The notes: a model not told the origin generated them from the sequence alone. A stretch of DNA of 64,000 bases from Emydura subglobosa (GCA_007922225.1 ML679961.1:66911075-66975074), one strand, 5' to 3'; shown: positions 44,231-57,140, numbered from the stretch's first letter. Numbers and translations: made by a program.

Positions 44231-45434
44231 AAGTCTCTCCCGGTAAGAATCACATCTCAGACATGTAGATTATGCCTTTTTAAAATGACATTCTTGTTTA
44301 AGGAATTGAAGATTTACTGACACAAGCCAGACATTAATTCCCAATTCTGTTTTATTTTTCACTATCCAAGTTATCATTGTAAATTATGTACAAATATTTT
44401 TGTGAGGGCCAGAAGCAATCAAGAGTTACAGTATTTGTCGTGTGAGACTGCCATGCAGGCAGAGCTCCATGGAAGTACTGACTATCTCTGCTCTATTTGT
44501 TGACCAAATAAATCAATAGGGCTCTGTATTTTATTGAGTTTTGTATTTTACTGGGTTACTGTTGGGCTGCTTCTCAGCTACAGAATCTTGGTTACCAAGA
44601 ACCAAGTTCACCCCTGTAATCTCTCTATTCAGTACAATGGAGTCAAACTGCAGGTGAATTTGGCTTCGGGTCTTCAGCAATAAAATATAACAAAAATGAG
44701 GATACCATCTTACCAGCCCTCTTCTAATAAGGTGAAATTCACCCCATTGCAGAGGACAAATACAAGGTCTTTACATCACTTAAGTCTGTTTACCCTCTGC
44801 ACTGGGGCAGATTTCACCCATATAGAGGAAGAATACTAGTTTATTTAATAAGGGGGACTACATTGCCCACACTTCTGAGCCTGCCAGTGTGTGGACAAAG
44901 CCTCACACATAAGAAATATTAAAGAAAAAAAGGGAGAGGTGAGACACTACTTACCTGATCCCCTCTAAACTGATCCCAGCTCTGGATGATTTTCATGATA
45001 GGTGTGATGGAGCATGCAGGCAGGGTTGACTCACAGAGCTAGTGATCTCTCTCAATTTAGACAAAGACGGTAAACAAAAGAATGTTTTAACAGAACAAAA
45101 AGGGCCTAAACCCGAGATCTGAACACTTTGGCTCTATAAGAAAGCTTGGATTTGTATATGGACACAGATCCAAACTTTGTGGCTCAGGTCAATCTCCAGT
45201 TTATATGCTGAATGTCCCATTTACACATTGCTATTTGGGGCATTCATCACATACTCCGCACAGTTATTGCAGTTCATTACAAAAAAATAGAACCCTGTAT
45301 CCTTTTAAAAGACTTGGGAATATTTGTCCCCTATTTCAGCCAAACAGAATTCATCTTTTGAGAGGAAGACACATATTATAGGGGAAAAATATACAAAATT
45401 CCAGAAGAGATGCACTATGGACAGTATGCAAAAG
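44231..45434. other. No gene recognised; palindromic repeat near 44735-44820
   Basis: GGTGAAATTCACCCCATTGC and CTGGGGCAGATTTCACCC are inverted arms at 44732-44820, another short fold-back. No coding signal. Confidence 0.45.
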
Positions 45435-45620
45435 ATTAGTAAAGGGCTGTGGAGCACCTCTCTGTTAGGTCACTGGCTCAAATGCAGACCAGCTCAATAG
45501 TGACAGCTATTACCATCTTTGATGGGTGTTTTAGAGATTAACTTGGGGGTTTCGGCCCAATTCCCAGTGGACAACTGGGAACTGGACTGCAATTTCAGAA
45601 AGCCATCCTTGTTTTTGGGA
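45435..45620 (+). repeat. tRNA-derived SINE, copy 2
   Basis: GGGCTGTGGAGCACCTCTCT, then AGGTCACTGGCTCAAATGC and CCAGCTCAATAGTGACAGC, then GGCCCAATTCCCAGTGG. It follows the same order as the 31.1-kb copy (head, B-box-like GGCTCAAATGC, then CAGTGAC and CCAATT blocks). Confidence 0.6.
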
Positions 45621-47510
45621 CTAATTGATAACTTTGGGCTCCATTCAATCCTGTGAGGGAATAATCCATGTAGGGGACAAGAAACTGCAAGTTTTCTGAA
45701 AATTCCTCTGTCAAGGTGAGGAGCTGGGAGTTGTTCCCCAACAGAAGGTACAGCCATAGAACCAATGGGTCCCCCCAAAGCAACAGAGATCTCAGGGATC
45801 CACTGGATGCCAGAGCCATCTGTGCCTCCTCACTGCTCCCAGGGACTCTTGCATTTCCCAGTTCTTTGGCAACATGACTCTAGTGGAGCCACACTCTCAA
45901 AAATGCTCTTCCCTCCTACAACCACTGGACTCTCTTTTAAAGCAGGGGTTCCACAGCCTGGGGAGGCAAAGTATTTGCAGTTAATACAGCCTAACTTTGG
46001 ACCCCAAATTAGGGTGCCCAAATCTACATTCAGATCAGAACTTCAATGCCTTATATTGTATTGACTGTATTATCTTCTGCTGTTTCCCTGGTGTATCTGG
46101 GTGGGGAGAATCTGGAGGAGCCTACCCTGCTACTCTGCCCATCCCTTCCAACTCCACGGAGCTGGAATCCTGTTAAGCCCTAGAGTGCAATATTCACACA
46201 CACTTTCCCAGGCCCAGGCTCCCCTCTGTATATTCATAGATGAGACCCTTTTATAGGCAGGCTTGGCAGAGTGTCCTGGGGCTAAATGGATTATTGAGTC
46301 TGCAGTCTACTCCTTCTACAGAGGGTCCCTCCAGGATAGGTTTGTAGCATGCTGCTGGGGCATAGGGTGAGTTTGTGCATCTGCTGCCTCTGCTTCTACC
46401 TGATCTAAGATTATAGAGATGATTTCAGTCTCTAGCGCTAGATTTACACACACAAAATCGGAATACAGATTATTTTTAAAAGAATTGAAAAATTCTTGAA
46501 ATGACTGTTTTACTTCTGGCATCAATTTGAACCTAAAGAGCACAGTGCTGGGAAAAAACTGGAATAATTATTAGCAAAAACATATGCCATTAGTACTGAC
46601 TGTGCATTAAATGACCTTTCTAACCGATGTCTGCCTGTATTTAAATAAATAGGCTCAGGTCCCACTGCTACATTCCTCATTTTTTTAGTGTGAAATCAAA
46701 TGAATTAAGATTTATAAATAAGACTCCAGAGAAAGGAATGATCAGTTTTGTTACCAGAAATTAGTTCGGAAGTGAAGAGCTGCTGCCATTCTGTTTGCTG
46801 GTTATGGAGGCATGTTTGATTTAATCTGATCAGGGAATAATCATTTCCCTGAGACAAAGAACTAAAAGGAAAAGAAAAAAAAAGAGACCACTGTGTCTTT
46901 TCTCTTACATTTCGGATCTATTGCTGATGTTCAATTTAAGAAGGGGAAGGGGAACTGTACAGGAGCAGAATTACTGTGTTTGCTTCTAAATGAAGGAATC
47001 TCGTTAGTCCATATGAAGAAGTCTTCAGGGATGCTCATGACTTTGGGAAGCTGCATATATTGTGTGAAACGACCAATGGAAGCCTCTCAGACCTTCCTAA
47101 GTAAGGCAACAGTGATCTCTGGTTTAGCACTTTGCCAAGTTGGAATTTGAACAGATTCAGTGACATTCTAATCCACATCTTTATATATTTATCCTTCTCA
47201 CCTTGACAAAGGGGTAAATTTGCCATCTCCAGGATGTCTAATAAGGGTGTTGTTATATCTGCAATGATCTCTTATGTCCCTTCTATAGTTTAACACAACT
47301 CCAAAGCCGGTGGATCCAGATACAGTTTTGTAGTTCCCTGATCCAATTAACCATCTGCACTGCCAGACTGAACTGTATTTTAAACTTGCTTAGACATTAC
47401 TATGTTGTTTCTGGGTCACCCACTATGACAGTTATAACAATATAGCCTTTTAACTTCACAAAATGTGAACAATTAAAATATGTTCACTTCAGCTAAAAAT
47501 TCAAAAGTTC
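45621..47510. other. No gene recognised
   Basis: Open frames of up to about 99 codons occur on both strands, with no recognisable domain or splice context. Confidence 0.5.
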
Positions 47511-47590
47511 ATGGGCCAGATGCTCAGCTGATGTAAATGAACATTCACTTCAATGAAATTCCACCAGTTTACACCAATGGAGGATCTTGA
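47511..47590. repeat. Short palindromic repeat copy
   Basis: GGGCCAGATGCTCAGCTGAT and GTTTACACCAATGGAGGATC are the arms; CATTCACTTCAATGAAATTC is the core. Closest in the window to the GGGCC-GATTCTCAGCTGGTGTAAAT form. Confidence 0.62.
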
Positions 47591-49355
47591 CACATATGCT
47601 TTTCCAAACTTTCTTTTGGAGCTGAAAAATTGGACTGGATATTTTATAACAACATCTCGTTAGATTTCCAGTCTTACGCTTTCCAGCTTCTGGTCAGGCC
47701 AGAACTAATATGGGAACACTCTCTTGCAGTATTTTGGTGCTTTTGCTTCTGGGCCCAGATATGTTCTAGAGCAACAAACAAAACCCAGACAAGTAACTTG
47801 ATCTAAACCTAAAATCTGAATGGATTTTGTATCTCAAAATAAGTTCAATGTTTATGTTGAGTTGGATTTTTTGGTCACAGTTTGGAAGCTTCTTATTTTA
47901 TCTGATTTGACTTACCCATCTCTTAGTCTCAGGTATCAGAGTGATCAACAGACTGGCCTGCTGGGCAATAGCAGATCTTTTATTTTGCAATGGGGAAGGG
48001 TGATTAGAGCCTGGGGTATAGCTTGATATGCAAAGTGGTATGCAAATTTAACATACATATATCATTATAAACAAGAAGGTGCACTGTTTGGAGCCAAAGA
48101 ATCCATTTTTAAACAAGTGTTTTTTTCAAGAGGCTATATGAAAGAGTTGTAACTTTCTTTAAAAAAGCTTTAAAGAAAATTACCAATATATAAAATGTAA
48201 GATCTTCTCTAACCTTATAGTTTTTTTAAAAATATGTTTCTCTGCATTCCCTTGCCTTCTCTTGTCACATTTTATTTTTGAGATTGTAAGCTTTTTCGGA
48301 CAGGGACCATGCCTTTCTATTAATCTAGGAAGTACCAGGCATACATACTCACTCAAATACACATTCTCACACAAGGTGCCCATCTCACCCAACTCAAAAA
48401 TCCTAGTCCATATCTTGTTGCTCTTTTTGATGCAAAGCACCAAGAGAAAGAGCCCAACAAGATTACATAGATTGGACCCCACTTTAAGTCAAGCAGCATA
48501 GCCAGCCATTCAGAAGGTGGCACTAGCACAGAAGTTGACATGCATCACAGTCTCTGGGACACAGGGTCTCCTTACTTCCATGTTTCCATGTGTGAACATG
48601 CTGCTCCATAATATTTTGCTTGGTCTATATTAGGGTCTAATAACAGAGTGAAGCCAGCAAAGCAGAAGATGATGAAACAGGTACTGCTGAACTGAACGGA
48701 GATGGAGTAAGAAGGGATCCAGCTAGGGCTACCCCTTCCCCACAGCACTCACCAAAGGCCAGAATTGTGCAGGAGAGTCTTCCCATCTGGGGACGGTAAG
48801 ATCCATGCAATGCCCCCACTTCCTTAGCCACGTGACCTTAAGGAAAGAAACTGCAAGGAAGGACACAGCCATGGATCAAAGCAGCTACAGAAGCAGTTGA
48901 AGCAGAAAATGATCAGATACCGATGACATCATCGGTCTGCTTTCTGCAGTTTTCACTCTATATATTCTCCTCCCTCTGCTGAATGCCTGTTCACTCCAAC
49001 CATGCCTCCAGGCTCCACCTCTTCCCTTCCTTTGTTTTACTGTCTAGTTAATCCCCTCCTAACAAACCCCACCTAAAGGCTTTAAATAACAAAAACAAAA
49101 TTGCACCAACATAGGGTTTCCAAACTATCACTGTTCCCTCTACTTGGATATTATATCCCTTTCCCCTATACTTTGTCTGTCCTGTCTATTTAGATTGTGA
49201 ACTCTTCTCAGAAGGGACAATGTGAGACTCTGTCTGAAAACAACACTCCAGAAACACCACATTCACCAATATCATATAATAAGAAGTTCTGTGCAAAGTA
49301 TGCCTTCTTTGGTATTATTTTAAAAGTCTTGATCTGCTAAACGTTAATATCCTGT
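47591..49355. other. No gene recognised; short SINE-tail-like phrases
   Basis: GAGATTGTAAGCTTTTTCGG (48279) and TAGATTGTGAACTCTTCTCA (49190) resemble the 3' ends of reptile SINE copies. No gene could be supported. Confidence 0.45.
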
Positions 49356-49359
49356 TGAA

Positions 49360-50335
49360 CTGTAATGGCTATCATTGTATGTGAAGCTATAAGGTATTTC
49401 TGTAAATGCTACTGAAAGATATTGTGAAGTAGGGAACACCCACAATCAGCTTTTCAGGTACAACAATGGAGTAGGCAGACGTGCTGATGGCCCATTAAAA
49501 AGAATCCACTCTCCCAATAGCCATCCCAGAATACTTCACAGAGGAAGCACGTACACAATGGAACACTGCTTGACCAATGGGAGCCCCCACCCCATGTCCC
49601 AAGCTGGAAGAAGCTATAAAAAGAGGGATGACATCATCACTTGGCTTCACTCCCCTACAACTGAGCACCTGAAGAATCGTCTGGAAGACAAAAAGATTTT
49701 GAAAGTGGGGAGGGGAGTCCCAGGCAGTGAAGGCTGCCCAGCCTGCATTTAAGGAACTGCTTGTACCAGCTAACGATAGTGAGACTTTGCTCATTCATAT
49801 CCTGTTAGAGTGAAAAACTTAGACTGCGATCTTATGTTTATTTCTTTTGGTAACTACTTCTATTCTCTTTACACTTGCCATTTATAATCACTTAAAATCT
49901 ATTTTTCTGTAGTTAAAAAACTTGTTTAATGTTTTATATTAACCAGTGTGGTTTTGAATTGAAGCGTTTGGAAAATCTTAGCTCATGTTAACAAAAGCTG
50001 GTGCATGTCTCTTCCACTTCGAGGGAAGGGTGGACTGGACAATAAGCTTCAATGGTTAGGCTTTTGACCAGAGCAAGATGGTAGAGTCCTGGGGTCCTGG
50101 GCTAGGGAGATAACTGGAGCTTTTCTATTGTTGGTTCATGAGCGGCTGGAAAGCCATTCAATGAACTAAAATGGGTGTAGTCCCTGCCTGTGGATGGCTG
50201 TGTAAGTGCAGTGTCTGCCAGAGGTTTGTGGCTTCTCACAGCATCACAGTGTAAGAGGGAGTCCAGGTTGGTCAGACAGAGGGCCCAGTGGTACCCTAGT
50301 TCCAGGTGGCACCCTTGCAGGGTTCTGCATACCAT
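49360..50335 (+). mobile_element. LTR-like element with intact promoter boxes
   Basis: Plus-strand order: CCAAT (49574-49578), TATAAA (49615-49620, in AAGCTATAAAAAGAGGG), purine-rich leader, then ACTTAAAATCTATTTTTCTG and AGTTAAAAAACTTG at the expected poly(A) signal site (one base away from AATAAA). A G+C-richer 3' part ends near 50335. I recognise the family as an LTR-type repeat abundant in turtle genomes. The outer ends are estimates and no target duplication was found. Confidence 0.6.
49574..49620 (+). promoter_or_regulatory. CCAAT box and TATA box of the LTR
   Basis: CCAAT at 49574-49578 and TATAAA at 49615-49620 are about 36 bases apart, the geometry of an RNA polymerase II core promoter in an LTR U3. 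Transcription would be rightward, starting about 25-30 bases after the TATA box. Activity is not shown by sequence alone. Confidence 0.55.
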
Positions 50336-50365
50336 CAAGACAGTTACTGTTGCCTTGTCGATAAA

Positions 50366-51430
50366 GGGACACTTCGGATATGTCTATACTGCCATTGAGC
50401 TAGCTAGCTTGCTAAAAATAGCAGTGTGGTTATGGCAGCATGGGTTGCAGCACAGGCTCTCAGCCCAAGTACAGTCCCTAATGGGACCCTGGGTAGGTAC
50501 TCAAATGGTTAGCCTGTGCTGCGGTAGCTATGCTGCTATTTTTAGACTTGTAGCTTGATCAAAGTTAGCTCAGGTATGCCTATGCTGCAATCAGGACAAT
50601 ATGCATAGACATTAATTTAAAGCACATTAGCCTAGGTCTAAACTACAAACTGTGGCTGGCATAGCTATGTTAGTCAGGGGTGTGATGAGATGTGATTGTG
50701 ACCAACATAACTGTGCTTGCAAGACCTCCTAGTATAGATAAAAGCCCCAAGTATAGATGCAGTTATCTAGCAAAACTGTTTTTGCTGGCATAGCTTAGGC
50801 CTGGTCTGCACTTAAAACTTTTGCTGGCAGAGCTATATTGCCCAGGGATGTAATTGTTATTGACATAGCTATGCCAGGAAAAAAAGCCCTAGCGTTACAC
50901 CAGCAGAAGAGTCTTTTTGCTAACTGAGTTTATTTTGCTCAGCAAACTGATTATAAGCTATACTGGAAGAATTCTTTTGCAATTCTAGGCTGTGTCTCCA
51001 CTCAGAGGGTTTTTACTGATATAGTTATACTGGCATATCTATACTGGCAAACCTCTTCTAGTATAAGGAAGGCCTTACTTCATTCAGAGGGTGGGAGGCT
51101 GAAGGGCTGGAATAAGCTATACAGCAAAAGCACAGTATTGCTTATATAAGCTGCGATACAATATAAGCTTTGCTACTGTAGTATACTGTTCTAGCTACAA
51201 GGGCAAAGCCTTCCAAGTGTAGACCTGGCCTTAGTTAAATCTCATTAAAACCCTGGGTAGATACTTTCATTCAGAAATAAAGTAGCCTTAACTCACTTTA
51301 GTTTAATTCACTCTTTAAGATCAAACAAACTAAATCCACTTTATTTCTGAACTATAGCATCCAAACAGGGCTTTAAATTCACACGTTCAGTTAATTTTCC
51401 TGGCTGTCCCCATGTAGACATACCCTTAGT
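50366..51430. repeat. Cluster of fold-back DNA elements
   Basis: The cluster has three parts. The first (about 50374-50580) is a fold-back in which GCTTGCTAAAAATAGCAG pairs with CTGCTATTTTTAGACTTG. The second is the element at 50798-51230. The third (51240-51430) is a stem-loop, TTCAGAAATAAAGT against ACTTTATTTCTGAA, ending CATGTAGACATACCC. GTCTACACT-type strings at several points suggest nested copies of one Harbinger-like family. No coding sequence. Confidence 0.6.
50798..51230. mobile_element. Harbinger-like MITE with TTA duplication
   Basis: The 433-base element has ends GGCCTGGTCTGCACTT at the left and, in reverse, GGCCAGGTCTACACTT at the right (14 of 16). TTA flanks both sides (50795-50797 and 51231-51233). 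TTA duplications are characteristic of PIF/Harbinger transposons. No transposase inside. Confidence 0.72.
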
Positions 51431-52938
51431 TTGCACACTGGAGACCCATTGTAGGTTGACTCTGAGGCAACTAACATAATAAACATAATTAATAATAAGA
51501 GAAAGGACAGCAGAGTTCTGGGCTCTTGAAGCTCTTGAACTAATTAGAAATCCATACTCACTTACCTCCTTCCCCATCAGGCAGACACTGCATGGAAAAT
51601 AGACTTGGGATGCATATCCAACAGGGCTTGAATCTCATAGTGGAAAACAAGAATACCTACCACACAGGTTTTATTACCTATTCTGTTGATTGGGCTGTTG
51701 TATCAGATAATTTCTCTGGGAGTGCTCTTGCCTGGAGCTGTTATACCAGGGAATGTGTGTGTTTGTGTATGGAGCGGGAGTGAGAGAAAAAAATGGTTGA
51801 GTGCATGCATTCCAACTGAAGTTTCATTCTAGTTACTTAATTATTGTAGCCTCAGGCCTTCTCTAATAAATGTGTTTTTGTAGCCTACAGCCTCTGAGCT
51901 ATCACTCTACCAATGTTTACTACGACTGAATAGCTATTTGGGAACAATATGACCTTTCTTGAAGTGAAAGCTATAGTAGTGCATACTAAGAACGTATTCT
52001 CATCTTCGCAAAGTGTGATAAAGATGAGTTGCTTTGTTGACAGTTCACAGTCGATTCAAAAAAACATTAACAAGCGGAAACAATCTCATCTGAAATGTTC
52101 ACACAGCAGTGGGCATGAAATGTGTGAGGTGCATGACAGCTATCAATAAAGGATACAATGCCATCTAAAGATGAACTATTAAGGCAATTCAGAAAAGCTT
52201 GTCCATCATTAGTTTTTTCTTCCAAAAATTGGGAAAGTACTAAAGCAACTGTTTGTAAATAAAGCCAGCTACCCCTTGGGGTGATTTCATTTCTGACTTC
52301 TGCAAACATCATCATAGTCTGTACCGTTTAGAAAAATATTTCAGTGCATGAACATAAGATTTGTTTCTTGCTTTAGAACCCTAAGAACTGGAAATTGTCT
52401 TTCAAAATAGATACTACTCTGCATGTTGGAATGGAAAAGCCTTCCTTTGTCAAACAATCAAAAATGTACATAGATATTAAACTGCAAAAAATATGATTAC
52501 TGTAACATTAAGAATGAAATAACATCCAAAAAAATCAGGAAGTTTCAAGTGTTACTAATTTCACCACAATTAACTCAATCGTATTGCAAATCCTGTATGC
52601 CTGATGACCTGCATTAACTATAATATGTTTACATTTAACAAGGATAAATAAGAATAGAGAATTCCATATATGTGTAACTTGGCCAAGTTGGTTTGCTATT
52701 GGCACCTTAACATATGGAGTTCCGTGACTTTAGTGCTTGATTTAAAAACCTTTATGTTACAATACATAAAATAAATCTGGAGATATTCCGTTGCAGAATT
52801 CACAAGCTCCTATGACTTCAGCATCAAAGGTTTAGATTTTTTCAGGCTAGAACTGTCTGGCTTTTCAGATGGATCTTAAGAGTTCCTTGAACTGGAGCAA
52901 TGTTGCTGTACTGTTTTATTAAATCTTGTGTTTAATCC
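51431..52938. other. No gene recognised
   Basis: AT-rich. No domain, SINE or transposon end can be supported. Confidence 0.5.
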
Positions 52939-52939
52939 A

Positions 52940-53470
52940 TAGAACTGAGACTCCAAAGAACGAGGTTCAATTCCTGGCTCTATTCCAGATGTCCATTTGA
53001 CCTTGGGCAAGTCACGTAGGGCCTGATCCAAAGACTTCTATTGACTTCAGTAGGCATTGGATCATTTTTAATCATATTTGTTATGGTAGTGCCCAAGAGC
53101 CAACCAAGATTGTTGTAGGCACTGTACAAACAAGTAGTAGATGATCCCTGCTCTGAAGTACTTACAGTTTAAAGAAACAAGACAGATAGAGTGTGGGAAA
53201 AGGATATAAAAATTGCATTGGTGAAGCAGAATGAACAATGTGATGGGAACAAACATGCTAGTTCCATGATTTATTTTTATGTGATGGGGGCACGGTATAC
53301 TTAGGAGGGCATAAGCTAAAATGGAAAGAAACGTTTCCCATCTGTAAAACGGGAATAAAACTTCCTTTATCTTGTCTATATAGACTAAGCTCTTTGAGCA
53401 GAGACTCTCTCTCTATATAATGAGCTTTTCATCTCATTTGGGGTCTTTGCAATACAAAGTTAAATATAAT
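52940..53470 (+). repeat. MIR/CORE-like SINE with inserted repeats
   Basis: The head has a B-box-like GAGGTTCAATTCCTGGC (about 52962-52978) and TTTGACCTTGGGCAAGTCAC. A palindromic repeat starts at 53019 after GTA, and a further dispersed-repeat-like segment (53075-53330, with GTAGGCACTGTACAAAC and GATGATCCCTGCTCTGAAG) follows. The SINE body resumes with CCCATCTGTAAAACGGGAAT near 53338. Confidence 0.68.
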
Positions 53471-54981
53471 ATTTGGCTTTCCCTAGTGGACTTTTTAAAA
53501 GTTCCTTGAATTATCAGGGCTTCTATCCTGCATAGTTTAGGAGCGCTAGACCAAATTGTATTAAAAATATATCCTTCAGCCTTCATAAACTAATGGCTCT
53601 GAGACTTTCCATATCTCATGATTTTGTCCTAAGTCATACAGTATGTATTCTTAAAGCTTCAACTTCACAATACTTTGTCAACAGCCAAAGTAGCTTAAAA
53701 GTAAGTATCCTAGAAAAGAGACTAAGAAAAGGCATTTCACCAGTACTGTCCAACTCCTTGTTCAGGATCTACAGCCTGCAGGAGAGAAATGGCTTCTTTC
53801 AGGCCCAACTGTGTTGCCCTTGCTGTCTCCTTTGCTCCTGGCACTAGCTAGCTGCTATATGGATATTATGGAGTCTCCCTATATTCCTCAAGATACAACT
53901 AGCAGAGATGCTGCAGGCACTATGTAGGAGCTGACTGGTGATAAAAGAGGAGATAGCAGAACAGTCACAGCCATACCTGCAGAGAGCTGTTTCTTTCATT
54001 CAGGCTCAAGGAGGGGGGCAAGGTGATTACAAAGCTATGTGGGGAAGAGCAGACAAGAAAAATGGAGGGGAGTGCTAAAAGTAAAGCATAGCTGCCAAGT
54101 TTTATGCAGGTCCATGAGACATGTTATGCAAAATATTTAACGGAGCTAAAGTTTGAATATATGAAAATAGTTTGCATAAATGCAAAACTTCAACATTAAA
54201 TAGTTATTTGAACTGAGTGCTGATGAAAGGTACTGGCTACAGAGCTCTGGTGAATGAAGGACCTTGTTGTCAGAAAGGCAAGTACCCCAACACACTATCC
54301 TGACACCAGGCCTCAAATCTGACCTGGAGAAACTTCCTGTAGGATTACAAGTGTAATTCAGTCTCCATGCCCTGTGCAACTCTTGGCCTCTCTGTTAAGT
54401 TTGCCACTTAGTGTAAAGAGGGGTGGTGAGTTTGTGCTGTGGAAGCTGGAACCCAGACTCAAACTCATCTCAGGTAAAGGCTACCAATCATCCACTAACA
54501 GGACCCACTTTTACGGCCTCCTGAGCTGGTCTGAATTCATACTGATCGCCCACAGGTGAAAGGCTCTGTAGCTAATTCTGGCATATTATTAATCATCCTG
54601 AAGTCCAGCTGTTGCAACCTCCAGGGAAGATTCAAATTTAAATATATTAACCACCTCCCACCCCCTATATAATGAAACAAACTCTTTATTGAAAATGTAT
54701 AGTCTATATATAAAATATTTAAAGATTTATACCACCTAAGCTTTTACATAATTCAAGCTATGCCCAGGACTGTATAGATTTAGCTGTTAAAACCAAGTAT
54801 ATAGCATAAGATTTAAGATTATACAGGAAACTAACCCCTTCATCCCTGAATTGTTTACTATCATATCTAAAAAACACCCTAAAAAGTATGTTTTTAGGGC
54901 TTATATATAGTAGAAAATATGTTATCTAACAAGCATAGAGTTGACAATAACATGTCCCACTACATAATAGATGCGTATATT
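53471..54981. other. No gene recognised
   Basis: AT-rich with short unrecognised open frames only. Confidence 0.5.
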
Positions 54982-55379
54982 GGGACATATTGGTGTTCCA
55001 TGTTTTTAGTTTTTACCAGTTTTCACCAATAAATTATCAGGGTTTTTCATTAAAGGAGTTCAGTTTTTACTGATTTACACCCATTTATCAATCCACTGAA
55101 TATTTTTTTCCATTACTTATTTTTGTTAAACACTAACAGTTTACACGATTGTTGTGTCCTGCAGCTCTGAGATGGAAGCAGTTCCACAGAGTAAAAAATG
55201 GAACACACACACAGCAAAGGTCAGAAAAAAAGTCAAACAATGTTAATATTATGCTATGATTGGCTCACAAGGAGACACTGCCCGTCTATTTCTTTGCATC
55301 CATTTAGTGTGGCATTGAATTTAAACTATCAATCAATCTCCCCAGATAAAGATAAGGTAAAAAGATAAACATGGGTTGA

Positions 55380-56229
55380 AAATGTCTGAATACCAACAAG
55401 AAAATCGGTGCTTAGAAATTTTCAAGAAAAGTAAAGATGGGAGTGAAGAGGACGCATAGCGCTGCAAGTACTGCAGCATTGAAGTCCATGCTCGCACTGA
55501 CAGAATAAAGGAGCAAGTCAAAAGCAATCAATACAAGAAGCTTAAAAAAGGAAGTGAGCTTTGGGTTAAACAGGTCAACATCAGGAGTTCTCACCAGGGC
55601 TTTAATGAAAGAGAGGACACAGCACGATTGTGTCAATGAATTTGTGTGTGCTCTTTGTTTCAAAGGACAACTGCTTTTAATTGCAGAGTGGCCTACTAGT
55701 GACTTTATGTGACAATACTGTCCAGCAGCAAAAACACTTCCTAACTCATAAATATCTGAAAGAAAATGACGATGCTTTAATATCTAAACTGATTTCCTGA
55801 ATTAATGGAAATGTGGCGTCTAGTCTGATTTTTGACGAGTCTCCTGAGGTTTTGGACCATCCGATTCTTGGCCTTTTATCTTCATCTTTTGATTTCAAAG
55901 CGAATAAACCCATATTGTTCTATGCTGATGTGACATTCATCCCCTCTGTTGACAGCTGTTTGGTCAACGCAGCAATAACTGACATATTTGAGATGTACCA
56001 ACTAACTTAGGAAAATGCGGCACAACTAACCCAGATTCTGCTTCCTAAATGGCTACGTTTACACAGGAGATTAAACTCAATCAGAAACTGGAGCTGCTAT
56101 GAATTACTTATCCTGCTCATCTGATTAACATTGTGTTGTCAGCAGCTACTGCTACAGAAGAAATGAAAGATATGAAATTTGCATAATTGGATTTGGGGCC
56201 ATTTTCAAGCATGAAACGAGCTGAAGACA

Positions 56230-56261
<32 letters not shown>

Positions 56262-57140
56262 CACTGTGGAAGATGAATGCAGAGCCAATTGTCGATTACC
56301 TACCCCTATTATGCCATATTGGTGGATGAGCTTATACTTCGCTGCTTGTTACGTAAATAACCCGTGGATTGTGCTAATATGTTTCCTAGATCATCCTGAG
56401 GTTTGTTGCTTCTAAAGCAGAAACTCTGAGGAGACTGGCAAATAACCAGAATGACTGCCAGATTCTGCAAACCAAGGTAATGTTCATTGTTGAATACCTG
56501 GAATCACTGTATGATACACAAAAAACACTGGAGTTTTCTCTGACTACATCCAACAAGTTTGCCAATACAGATGTTTACTAGATCCTGACAACCAAAATCT
56601 CAACTGACTTGAGCACAAAAGCTAGAGAAGAAACATATGACAAGAAAACCCAGCTGTTTTTGGAAATCCTTCTGACCCCGGAACATGAGAAAACCAAAAA
56701 AGCATTCAAAACCTTTAAGACAATGATCAGTAAGAAACGGGAGATGACCATGGCCCGTAATCTGAAACCCGAAGTGTTTGGTGCCGAAATTTTTTTTTGG
56801 AATGTCATCCAGTTGTTGCACTTCTTTATCAAAATGAATTTTGCAGCTGACTATGACCGTTATACCAGAGCACTTCAACCATTTGCCACTAAAGATGAAA
56901 TTTCAAATCTGAAAGGGGAATTTACTTACATGGACTTGCTTGACTCTGACAATGTGGATGTGCTGGCTTTTTGAAACAGTCATCAAGACATTCTTCCCAA
57001 CTTCAGCAAAGTGGCACGGCGAGCTTTGAGTGTACCTCTTTGTAGCTCTGATGCTGAGCGCATTTTTCAAAGTTGAACTACCTCCAAGACAGCAAGAGGT
57101 TTAGTATGAGTGAGGATTTCTAGAAAAACTACTAGCTCCG
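55380..57140 (+). pseudogene. hAT transposase, CGGBP1-like N-terminus and dimerisation C-terminus
   Basis: Plus-strand translation in pieces. The N-terminal part has RCKYCSIEVHARTDRIKEQV and KKLKK, a CxxC finger like that of hAT-derived CGGBP1. Next come HFLTHKYLKEND and FDESPEVLDHPILGLLSSSF, then ADVTFIPSVDSCLVNAAITD. The longest intact piece, 56609-56974, leads into LLDSDNVDVLAF. The hAT dimerisation block follows: SHQDILPNFSKVARRALSVP, LCSSDAERIF. At least six stops and frame changes and a poly(T) run (56231-56256) break it. It is the probable source type for some MITEs here, but its ends differ from theirs. Confidence 0.85.
56231..56256. repeat. Poly(T) tract inside the hAT transposase
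   Basis: An uninterrupted run of 26 T lies in the decayed coding region after a GAAGACAC string. It is expansion of a homopolymer rather than a retroposed tail, since no retroelement body adjoins it. Confidence 0.85.
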
